The notes beneath the pieces were generated by a model. The model was not told the origin of the DNA and searched no databases. It worked only from the letters and a program-made list of their open reading frames with translations. A DNA stretch of 64,000 bases from contig OX438750.1 in the NCBI GenBank assembly GCA_949316235.1, forward strand, positions 2,680,501 to 2,744,500, written 5' to 3'. The position numbers were made by a program, and so were the translations under genes. The DNA is from Oegoconia quadripuncta (taxonomy: Eukaryota; Arthropoda; Insecta; Lepidoptera; Autostichidae). The first letter of the stretch is position 1. Each line of letters starts with the position of its first letter. Positions 42,817-54,900 of this stretch are shown here, one piece after another.

Positions 42817-42936
42817 ATGTCGGGGAAACCGCAAATGACAATGCAACCACAAGGGTCAGCGCAACCACAACCAGGGTCGAGTCGTCGACAGCGCAATAAC
42901 AAAAAAAGGAGAAATAAACAGGCACAAGATTTGAAT
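42817..42936 (+). CDS. PARP gene (right copy) exon 1
   Basis: ATG at 42817 opens 40 codons rich in Gln, Pro, Arg and Lys, ending in QAQDLN before the donor GTAAGT at 42937. The bases right after the donor would still read VSHLNIG, which matches MSHLNIG inside the long first exon of the left paralog. So this donor seems to lie in what used to be coding sequence. The start is chosen because it is the first ATG after the shared upstream region and joins in phase 0 with exon 2. Confidence 0.6.
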
Positions 42937-45900
42937 GTAAGTCATCTAAATATAGGCGTCGTTGGTAAACGGAATCGTGACTCGTCAGTAAAATGTCGAA
43001 GTTGCCAATTAGCGTGCTTTTGAGCGAACCGTGTCGGCGAGCTTGTCTATGTTGAATAGTCAGACGTACAGCCCCGAACTGGTCGGCGTGATGTTAAATT
43101 GGCTTCTCTCAACCTATTTCTTACCGTGTGGTCGGAAATTTGTGTATTTTGTAGAGTGGTGCGTTTACGTAACGCACAGTTGACGATGTAGCGATCTTGC
43201 AAACGTGTAGTTATTCGCTTTCGACCTTGACCACGTCTTCGTGAGTATTCTCCCGTCTCACGGTATCGCTTCCAAAGTCTGTAGATAACAGAATGGGCTA
43301 CTCCTAGATCATTTCCAACATAGCGCAAAGTTCTACCCTCTTCAAGCAAATCGATAGCAATTTTACAATTTTTATTTCTCAGGCATGCATTCTCCAGATC
43401 CTCACCTATGGCGCTCAGACTTGGTCTTTGACAGAATCCCAAAGGTCCAGCCTTTTGCCAACGAGCCATGGAGCGTAGTGTACTAAATGTTAAACTGACC
43501 TATCGCGTCCGAAACACTACACTTCGCTCTAAAACCCTTGTTGCTGACATAGCCACAACGACCGCCAAGCTGAAGTGGGACTGAGCGGGCCATGTTTGTC
43601 GCATGCCAGACGATATGTGGGCCAAAATCGCCACCACCTGGAGCCCACCATTAGAAAAAAGGCGTCGCGGCAGACCGAAAAGGAGATGGCGGGATGAGTT
43701 GGATAAGTTCCTAACCAACTGGTCGGAGGAGGCCTGCAATAGAGAGCCGTGGAGAGAGAGGAGGGAGGCCTTTGCCCAGCAGTGGGACAGTATGGGCTCC
43801 TAATAATAATATTTCTCAGGCATGCAGGTTTTCTCACGATGTTTTCCTTCACCGTTTAAGAGCAGTCTGATAAATGCACATACTCGTATATATGTACCAA
43901 TGAGTTTTTAAACCGAACCGCGACCTCCTAAATTGAGAGACCGCGTCTTAATCGCTCAGCCACCGACACCCTGTGTGTTAGTTGGTATTAATTTTTTTTC
44001 AATTAATCATACTAACCGCAACATATTCACAGCAAAACGGACCACAGCATCAGCTACCACAGCGAGGGCAACCGCAAGCGTTGGCAACCCGACATGTTAG
44101 GCAAAGCGACGTTAACATGCCCTCGGGAGAAGCTATATCTGTTGTTATTCCTGTAAGTATGGCCCACAGAATGAGTCTATATTTGAAAGCATATATTAAA
44201 TACATCTATGTCAATGTCACATAATCCGCATAATTTTAATTTCTATAAATGAATACGCATAATGCTAATTAAAGAAAGGCCAAGTCAAGAGTACCCTAAA
44301 CCGACGAGCATGTATGAACAACCTTATGAGAGTGAAGGAAGCAGAAGAGGTATTTCAGGATCGTAGCAAGTGGAAGTCTGTGGTCTCTGCCTATCCCTAC
44401 GGAAAACAAGCGTGACATTTAGACCCTACCTTATGCTGAGAAGGAGACCTTCTTTGATACCACTTTAATACAACAATACAATACAATACAAATACAAATA
44501 CAAATACTCTTTATTGCGCAAAACATTTACAATAATTTAATTAATAATCATATTATTATTTTTATTGCTTTCCAGAATCTGTGTAAAACTTATTATTACT
44601 AATATAACATTAATATTAATTTGTACTGAGGGTTATTTAGAAATATTGTACCCATCTCCCTCTTTAAGGGTAATAGCTGAAAATCAGTGTTTTGCTCTTG
44701 AGGAATCCGACACTGAGCTATGGCCCATTTGTGCCACTGCAGCACACATATACTTTTATAACACATTTGCTCGAAAAGTGGTATTTTTTCTATGAAAAAC
44801 AGGTTCAAAAAGTGGCGCATTTTGGCCTCGGGCTAAAAAGTAGTACGGTTTTTTTTTTAAAAAATGTCAAGAAGTTTCGTCTATGGTAATTTTTTTAATC
44901 CTAGCAAAGAGTTTTTATTCCGAAAATTGATAAAAATTTTAAAAAATTAAATACTTTGAGAGGTATTTGTACACTAAAATAAATTATTAATCTTTATTTC
45001 AATCAGTTTCGACAAGAAATAACAACCATTTATTTATAATAAGAACACAAAACTTTAATTTCCTAATTTGTTAGTGGCTGTCTGTACTGGCTGTCTGCAG
45101 TATCCTTTGCCTAATTAAAAAAAAACGCTTGTGCGCGCGCAGCGCTAATTTGTGAGCAAAAAAAGTAAAAGTTATTTCGCGCGCTCTGTGAAAATTTGCA
45201 AAAATGTCTTCAAGCGACGAGGATTTCATGGAATCTACGCCCCCGGATCTTAAAAACGCGGCGAAACAAGCTACTTTAAGCCTTCTACCTGAAAAATCAG
45301 TTGAGGTGTACTTGCAAGCGTACGAAAATTTCATACTCTGGAAAAAAAACAAAAATGCTCATTCATTTTCAGAAAGCATTTTTTTAGCCTACTTCATGGA
45401 ACTCTCACAAAAATATAAGCCGAGCACGTTGTGGAGTCAATATTCAATGCTTAAAAGTGTTGTGAGAACGAAACATGGTGTTGATATTAAGCCGTATTCA
45501 AATTTGCTGGCTTACCTGAAAAGAAAAGGTGAAGGCTTTACCAGCAAGAAATCTAAAGTATTTGCGGCTGATGATATTGAGAAATACTTGAAAGAAGCTC
45601 CGGATAGCCGATATTTGGCAACAAAGGTCAGTTAAAACTAAATTATTAAACATAATTCCTTTAATTTTCGTATTTATTTACGATATAACTAGATAAGTAC
45701 CTACTTCGGTTTTATTTTATACCTACTTACACAGTTTTTGTTTCTTTTCAGGTTGCATTAATATTCGGCATAAATGGTGCATGCAGACGTCAAGAGCTGA
45801 CAAATATAACCACTGATGATGTCGAGGACCATGGGCGAATTCTCCTTGTCCAGATCAAGAACACAAAGAATAAAATACCACGCTCATTTACAATACAACA

Positions 45901-48900
45901 ACCTTTTTATGAAATCGTAACGAAATACGCAGCACTCCGTTCCACAAAAGCGAAGACTAATCGATTTTTTCTAAATTACCAGAATGGTAAATGCACCAGC
46001 CAACCCATCGGCCGTAATAAATTTGGAATGATGCCTAAACAAATCGCCACTTTTCTCAACTTACAGAACGCACATGAATACACAGGGCACAGTTTTAGAA
46101 GGTCCTCGGCTACATTGCTCGCCGATTCAGGAGCGGATATATTGACACTGAAACGCCACGGAGGGTGGCGTTCCTCCAACGTCGCCGAGGGCTACATTCA
46201 CGATTCAGTCAGGAATAAAGAAAAAATCAGTTCCTGTATTACAAAAAATATTAATTTGGAGCCGGGCCGTGCTGACTCTCGACCATCAACGAGCACATAC
46301 ATCCCGCCATCATCTCCGCCGCCGCAGCCACCTCCGCCGCCGCAGCCCTTAACTACAGAGCCAGAGCCCTATTCTGGTCTCATTTCTCCTACTTTCACTC
46401 AGGAGAGTGAGAGGAAGACAGTTAACAGTACGACTATGTTACAAATGCCGACTGGCAACGTAGTACTACATTTTTCAAATTGTTCTGGTTTTTATAACTG
46501 TTTTAACAAATAATTAAAGATTTATTCATTTCAGTAGCCCCATGTTTTATTTATTTCCTCACAAATGTGTTATAAAACGTCGTGTGACACACGTGCCCAT
46601 TGATAATTGCAGCCTCAGCTTTTTTTGTAGCCCTCACCTACGGTTCGGGCTAGCAATCAAGCCTCGGCTGCAATGATCAACTTTGGGCCCTTATATCACA
46701 ATGTACTATTATATCCCTATATTTTGCGTGTACTTTTATATGTTCTGTTTTTTTTTATTTCAACTTTACTGTAGTCTAAATTATGTGTATTAATTATTTA
46801 TAAATAATATTTAATGTATGTGTGTGGCTGGAGAAACAAATAAACGTTTATCTATCTATCTATCTATCTTTGCGACACCGAAAATTAATTTTTAAGGACT
46901 TCAGTCTATAAGTGAAATATTGCTTAGGTTTTTTTTTATTGTATTTTGTAACTGCATTATGAGATAGGAGTACCTAGGTATCCTATAACATGAAACTCTT
47001 TTGTGTACTACTTTTATCTAACTCGTTTCCAATTTCACTGTGTTGTGTATATTTTCACATGTAATAATAATGTGTGTGTCGCTAAATGGGTCAAATAAAT
47101 GATTCTTATTAGAATAGAATATGATTTATTTGCTCTGGAATAGGGTACATTAATTAGGTGTTGTTACAAGAAGATCCGTCTAATTCAGTCATTACAATGA
47201 CGTGCAAATATTGGACAATATTAAAGATTCAATACAAAGATAATCAGCATGTTTAACAAATAATCACTTTTGTGCTAAACGAAATTTTTTGTGGAAAAGA
47301 ACTAGTAAGTACCTTTTAAAAGTTACAAGTCAAGTTAGAAAGCGTAGTAATACATAATTTAGCTAGTGGTAAAGTTAATAACAATTAATCATCAAAATTC
47401 AATCAAAATAAAAAATCAAAGGTATATAAAAATGTCAATGTTGAATGTCAAATTACAGAGAATGTCAATATTAATATGAAATTTCAAATTAAATTAATAA
47501 TATAGTATGTCAAAACGTTATACTATCTAATTACTGGATTTCAAATTAAAATAAGTATTACAAATCATTGTGAATTAAATATTCCTGAATAGTGTAATAA
47601 CATTTTTTTACCAATATGGCAAATAACCTACTTTTAAAGACAGGGAGGGGTTCGTCTTTTATGGAGAAAGGTATTTTATTAAATATTTTGGGTGCAAGGC
47701 AAATCACACTCTTGTGTAATATGGCTGTTGTAGAAGCTGTCAAACAGAGCTTTTGCCTGTCCCTCAAATTCACGTTATGGACCTGTGAAACGGGCACAAA
47801 GAGATGGCTATTAGCTTTGACAAAAAGAGCTACTTCGTATATAAAAAGGCTAGGCAACGTTAAAAGTTTTAAGGATTTGAAATAAGGTCTACAGCTGTCA
47901 GTTATTTTTAGATTGCACATTGCTCTGATGCACCGTTTTTGGGCTTTAAAAGTGGCTTCCCTGTAGCAAGAGTTACCCCAAAAAATCACACCATAGCGCA
48001 ATGTTGACGCAACAATTACGTATGTATATAATAACAAAATATTTATGTATGTACAATGCTAATATGCATAATATATAATATTTATGACATATAATATTTA
48101 TAACAACGGTGTCGATTCGGATGTACACCAACTAAACTAAACTAAAACCAGTCTTGGAGTGATGACATCGCATCGTACTGTACCAGGGAGAAAGAGGCAG
48201 TACTACTCTAAAACTGCTTTTAGTTTAATTAGTGTACATCCGAATCGACACCATTAACAAAGCATAAAAGATAGTGGGCGAAAGTGGTCCAACGGCCGCC
48301 ATCAATAAGACATATGCCGAATGAAAGACTATGACCTAGTCTTTAACCAAGCAAAACTGCATCAAAATCTATCCGAGGAATTTCGAGTAATGATTATTTA
48401 TATTTATTAGAGTTTATATTATTTTTCCCTTTTTACTCGACTACGGAGAGGGTTATTGATTTATCTTCATTTAATCACCATCTATAATTAAATCTCCGTC
48501 ACTTGAACGTAGAACACCGTCATATTACATGAATATTTGTATTACTTTGTACCCGTTTACTTAAAAAATATCTTTATACCTGGTAGCCCTAATTACCTAT
48601 CTAGAATAATAAAAGGGTCATTATCGATTAACCCCTCCAGTGTCACTGTACCACGCGGTATCGTCTGTCTCAGCATCACTCAACACACGACATATGTCTG
48701 TCTCTATTTACTCCAAGCTCTACCGGCGAATCTAATGAACGATTAGCACTTATTAGCTCTACCGGCGAATCTAATGAACGATTAGCACTTATTTTTCATA
48801 TGAGTCGTAGACAGCTTGAGCGCTATATGACAACAGCCAGAGAAGCTTTAACTCGAGATTATGTGCCACGACACCTTGGCTGGGATCACATCGGAAGAGA

Positions 48901-51900
48901 AGAGATATTACAACGTAACCTAACGATACCTAAGGCGTTATTTGGAAATCCTGATAATAACAATACAATAGTTATTTGCGATGGGACCTACGTGTATATA
49001 AACAAGAGCTCGATTCTGTTCCAAGTAAATACGTATGGTCCGCATAAATTTTTAAATCTTCTGAAGCCTTTCCTTATGGTGTGTACTGACGGCTATACAT
49101 ATAATAGAGGTAACCGGTCCTCACGGAGCAAAAAAATCGGATGCCTCTATTGTACAAGACATATTGAACAATGAAGAACACCCATTCCATTGTTTTTTTA
49201 ATAATGGGGATAAGTTTATTTTAGATAGGGGTTTTAGGGAAGCATATGGATATGAAGCTTATATGCCACAAACGTTGAATAGAGGAGAACAACAATTGAC
49301 GACATCACAAGCGAATGATTCCCGAATGGTGACAATGTGTCGTTGGGTCTTTGAAATTGTAAACGGCCGTTTCAAGCGCGATTACCGCTTATTTCGGCAA
49401 GAGTATTTTCACAGCGCAATGCCACATATGTTTGATGACTTCAGAATTGGAGCTGCTCTAATTAATGGCTTCCACGTTCCGGTTGAGGACAGTCAGTTTG
49501 CGTCGAATTTTTTACGACGAAATGAAGCGCGTAATAACGCAGAAAATGTTTTGGCAGAGTACGTAGAAAGGCACCGCTTGAACCGACAGCGATTGACATT
49601 TCGTAATATAAACGCTGACCTACCAGAGTTGCAATCTTTCCCAAGGTTAACAGAAGAGCAACTTATAACTTTCGGCCTCGGAATCTATCAGCTGAAGCTT
49701 GCTAAAAGCTACTACAGCGAGCATGTAAGAAATGGCATTTATGTGATACAAAGTGTATCAAGACACCGAACAACTAGTAGATGATTTAAATGATGCAGGC
49801 ATACAGGGAAACAATTTATGGCTCTTAAGAGGTCGGATAAAATCGCGGTATTCACGGACACGTATCTATTATTCATATGTAGTGGTGAATTTAGAAGAAA
49901 CAGGGCTAGACTCTATTTATTACTATTACTGCTCTTGTAAAGCGGGGAAACGCACACTGGGCTGCTGTGCGCATATTATGGTTATTGTATGGTTCTTAGG
50001 CTTTGTACGTCACGAAGATAGCATTCATAGACCAGCAGAGTTTTTAGACTCAATTATCATAGACGTCTGAAGGAAATAAATAAATGTATAAATAGTTAAT
50101 AAATAGTTAGGTAGTGAATAAATAATAGTTTGTGTTTATTCTTTGCAATATAATATTGTTACTAACATGATTTTTCAAGTAAAAATAAATCATCATTACT
50201 CGAAATTCCTCGGATAGATTTTGATGCACTTTTGCTTGGTTAAAGACTACATCATAGTCTTTCATTAGGCATGTGTCTCATTGGTGGCGGCCGTTGGACC
50301 AACTCCCATAGAAATTTGCCCACTGTCTTTTAATAAATATAACGTTAGTATACACATGAAAAATATAATAGATTCATAGACCATTATATTACAAGGCCAA
50401 ATTTCATTTCTCCATGCATACTTGTCAACCTAACAGAAGGGCAATCTTTAAACTTAAAAGTCAAGAACTCATTAACTCTATGCAAATTGTTACCGACAAA
50501 AATTTTGGATAGCTCCTTTTTAAATTTTGGCAGAAGCAAATGGCAGAAAGTTAAATAGTTTTCTGGGCATGTTGTAACTATTTCATATCAATTTTACTCA
50601 GAATCGTTTACCTAAAAGAACCCCTTACCAAAAGTATGGAAAATGTCGTTTCAGTTAAATATTCCGAGATTTCGATATAATATAGATTTTAACGTCCTGA
50701 ACAAAAATGTCTATGGGGGCTACCACTGTTGCTGAGTCCCTTTCAGAGTTACGACTAATTTTGTACCCTCAAGGAAATCGACTAGTACCAATTCGCACCT
50801 TGTCACAGTGACAGTAATATGACACCTTCAGCCCCTTTTTTACAAGTGCAAAATAAATCGTTTCATAAATATTTTACGAAATTTTACAACGACACACAAA
50901 TAATTGGAACATGTTTTTGTGCATTTTAATGCACCCATATTTTTACAGTAGACTGTACCAGACAAAACAAACTATTAATAACGGATAAATGGCCAGCTTA
51001 TCGCAAATTTCGCAATATAGGTTCAATCTAATGTCAATTGTTTAAATTAGTAGTTGGTAATTGCATCTAATTAATGATTTGTTATCTGCCACAAAATCAG
51101 TCGTAACTCTGAAAGGAACTCTGCAAGAGTGGTAGCCCCCATAGAGAATTTTGTTTAGGACGTTAAAATCTATATTATATCAAAATATCAGAATATTTAA
51201 CTGAAACCACATGTTCCATACTTTTGGTACGGGGTTCTTTACCTAATAAAATTCTTAAACAGGCAAGGACATGTGAATGCAGAGGAAATTGTTCCTTCAA
51301 ATTGAGGCTGACAGAGCTGAGGCCTCAAGGCATGATGGGGGGCAGGGAGTTCGGTATCATCTCCGACCAGATGGATGCCACGATTAAGCAGCACAACCCT
51401 CATGGCGGTGGCGGACAGTTCACTAGCTACGATATATTAAAGGTATATATGCTCCACCACAAAAGATTCCAAAATGTCTCTTCCCGTTGGTGCCGTAAAA
51501 GGAATTCGAGATCGCGATTTCGATCCCCAGCGAGGACATGTTTAGTACTGGGTTTGGTTGGTGGTAGACCATTGTAAATGTCCGCCTGGCTAGCTACCAC
51601 CGGCGTATATAAGTCTGCCGCCAAAACAGCAATGTTAATTGCATTGTTGTGTTCCGATTGTCAGAGATAAGATAGCCGGTCCCCAAGATTGAGTGTCCGG
51701 TTAGTACGCACGCCGCCATGAACAGCCAGACGAGCTTTTTTGGACACATTCTGGCTCCTCATAAAGGCACGCAGTGCTCCAGCGAACCGAAATACACAAA
51801 CTCAGGCAAATATTATAAGTTTCATTCTTTGAAGCTGTATTCATACATCATCCTCTTGTGACGACGCAAGTTAAAACATGATAAAAGTATTTTAACGAAG

Positions 51901-54900
51901 AACTTATTTTGTAGATTGAAAAGATACAAAATTGCTGCCTATGGAAAAAGTTCCGTATCCGCGAGAAGCAGCTGCACCAGGAAGCTGGCTACGTGAACGA
52001 ACGCATGTTGTTCCATGGGTCCACAGCTGCTGATAGAATTGCCCAGATAGGTTTCCAGATCAAATGTGCCGATCATGGTAATCAATCAGCATCCTCACAC
52101 GTCCCCATTGTTGGTGCACAGCCTCCTCTCGCTGGGTGAGGGTGTGGGTCATAGTCCACCATGCGAGCCCAGTGCGTATTGGTTGGTTTGTGGCTAGTGG
52201 TCGCCTAACAGTCAGTGATTTTAAGCCTCCCCTATAGGTCCCCCAATTGGCTTAACGACTACCTTCAATTGTAAACAACCAGCCCTTGTAATAAGTAACT
52301 TCATCGGTATCGTTATCGTTTACGTTGACCAATGAGACGGCGTCAAATTGCCGAGCGAGCGATGAATCCAACCTACCACATGCCAGAACGTAACGGATGA
52401 CGATAACGATGAAATTATGTAATAGAGCCCCAGGACTGACTATCGTGCCCTCGGAACCACTGACACACTCTTATTAAAATGCCACTAGTGGTCACCCTCC
52501 AAGTACTGACTACACCAGATATTGCTTATCTTCCTTAACCTTCCTCAAAGGCCGGCAACGCATCTGTGACCCTTTTGGTGTTGCGGGTGTCCATGGGCGG
52601 CGGTGATTGCTTTCCATCAGGTGACCCGCTTGCTCGTTTGCCGCCCTCTCATATTAAAAAAAAAAAAACTTTGCTAATCGCAAACGAATGCGCTTCGAAT
52701 GGATAATTCTAATTGAATGGTATAATAATAAAATGTGTTTTTTTTTAATCAATGGGTTCGATTCCTAGCCAGCAATATCGATTTTTCAAGAATTCAATGA
52801 TATCGTTTTAGTTTTCATCGAAATCGGGCCCGAGACTCCTTTTCGCTATTCCTTAGTTTTGGATTTGCTCATGCACGCCCACTTAGAAAATTGATACAGG
52901 ATCAAAGGCCCTAATACGGGCCATTACAATATAGACTAGTAAGGCCCGTATTAATAAACCAATCTCAATACAAGTCTTGAGGCTATATCACCCGAGATGC
53001 GTCTTAAGCAGTTGACGCTATCTCAAGCTCCGTGCTAATTAATAAACCAATCTTGAGGTTAACTCAGCTGAGATCACTTCTGAAGTATACGCCTCAGCGG
53101 CGAATGAATGATAGTCTTGAGTTTCGTTTATTAATACGCGCACCTCTCAAGTGAGTACTGCTTGAGTGTGCACGTGCTTTTCAGGTCTCAATTCATCAAC
53201 ACGTTTACTTGAGACCAGTCACAAAACTGTTCTCAATTTTGAGAAAGGTTTATTACGGGCCTATGAGTAGGTAGAGCAAATACTAAAGCCGGGTCTTGTA
53301 CAGCGTGTTTTTATTGTTTTTTAACACCTAACATGTTATTCTAACCAAATATGGGCGTGGCCTAACTGTTTTGTTAGCAAAAACAAGCGAACATGTTATC
53401 CGAGGCGGACGGAAAACATCGCGTTCGCTTGCGGGAGGGGGGTATTTTTCATTTCATCGTTGCTTGTGAACATCAAAAGTCGCAGGAGACTGCATTCTTT
53501 TGATAACATGTTCAACAAACATGTTTTGTTATTCTTTGGAGTAGAAGAGCCGGCTTAAAAGTAGACTGTCGGGGGGTAATTCAAATGTCATCAGTTTTCA
53601 TAGTCGACTGCGATATCTGTACTGTGGTCTTTGAACTAACTGATATTAGTGTTGCCGTTGCAGATCTTGCCGATGATGGTGTCATGTGCTGCCAAAGCCT
53701 CCGTGGCTCAATGTAAACAGCATTGGGTTTACGATTCGGAGGTCGCGGGTTCGATCCCCAGCGGGGTACATGTTTAAGTACTCGGTTTGGTTGGTGGTAC
53801 GACATTTTAAATGTCCGCCTGGCTAACTACCACCATCTTATCTAAATCTGCCGCCAAGCAGCAATGTTAATAGCATTGTTGTGTTCCGGTTGTCAGAGAT
53901 AAGATAGCCAGTCCCCCCCCAAATGTGTTGGAGTTTCCGGGTCAGTACGCTTCCACCTTCGACCTCATCTTCACTTAACATCAGGTGTGATTGAGGTCAA
54001 GTACGAACCTGTCGTGCATAAAAAAAAAATCCGCTAAATAAATTTTAAAAAATGGTGTCATGTCGATCTGTCAGTCAGATATCGTCAAATTCCATATGAA
54101 TATTGATTTGGGTAATGGTTTTGGAAAAAAAAATTAAACTAACTATGCCAATACCTTCTATTTCACTTACCTAATATGCCCCATATTTTTTTCGTTACGG
54201 TAAAAAAACTCATCCTGTATAAATCATATTGACATTCAACATATGATACTTTTGTATCCTATATAAAATATTACAGTAGCAAAGATCCTAATATAGCAAC
54301 ACAACTGATTCAAAAAGGATTAGATAAAATTACAGAATGGCTGCGACGCTGGAGGATAAAGGCCAGCTCATCAAAATCGCTGCAGGTCACATTCACTCTC
54401 AGGAAGGAAAACTGCCCTCCAGTCCAGTTAGACAATGTAACACTTCCTCACCAAGATAATGTCAGATACCTAGGTATGCATCTCGATCGACGCTTAACCT
54501 GGAAACAGCACATAAAGACAAAAAGGGAGGAACTAAATATCAAATATAAGACACTTCACTGGCTACTTGGAAGAAATAGCAAACTCTCTACTGACAACAA
54601 GCTACTGATTTACAAGTCAGTGCTGAAGCCAGTCTGGATGTATGGACTACAGCTGTGGGGAAGCGCCTCCAATTCCAACATAACATCTCTGCAAAGAATG
54701 CAAAACATAATTCTAAGAACGATAAGCGGAACTGCTTGGTTTATAAGAAACGAAGAGATTCACCAGAACTTGGGAATGCCTACAATATCTCAAGAAATCC
54801 AAAAGGCAAATGAGAAGTATAGAACTCGGCTGGCTAGACACCCAAATGTACTAGCAGCTGATCTAAATAGAAGAGGCTATGCAAAACGCCTCAAAAGAAA

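Noticed and set aside
45204..46513. Phage or bacterial integrase contamination
   Set aside because: The gene has a spliceosomal intron, sits in a lepidopteran repeat and matches the surrounding base composition.
42817..51262. Ankyrin or SAM exons for the right PARP copy
   Set aside because: Exons 2 and 3 join in phase, and no ankyrin-like (TPLHxAA) or SAM-like frame was seen in between.
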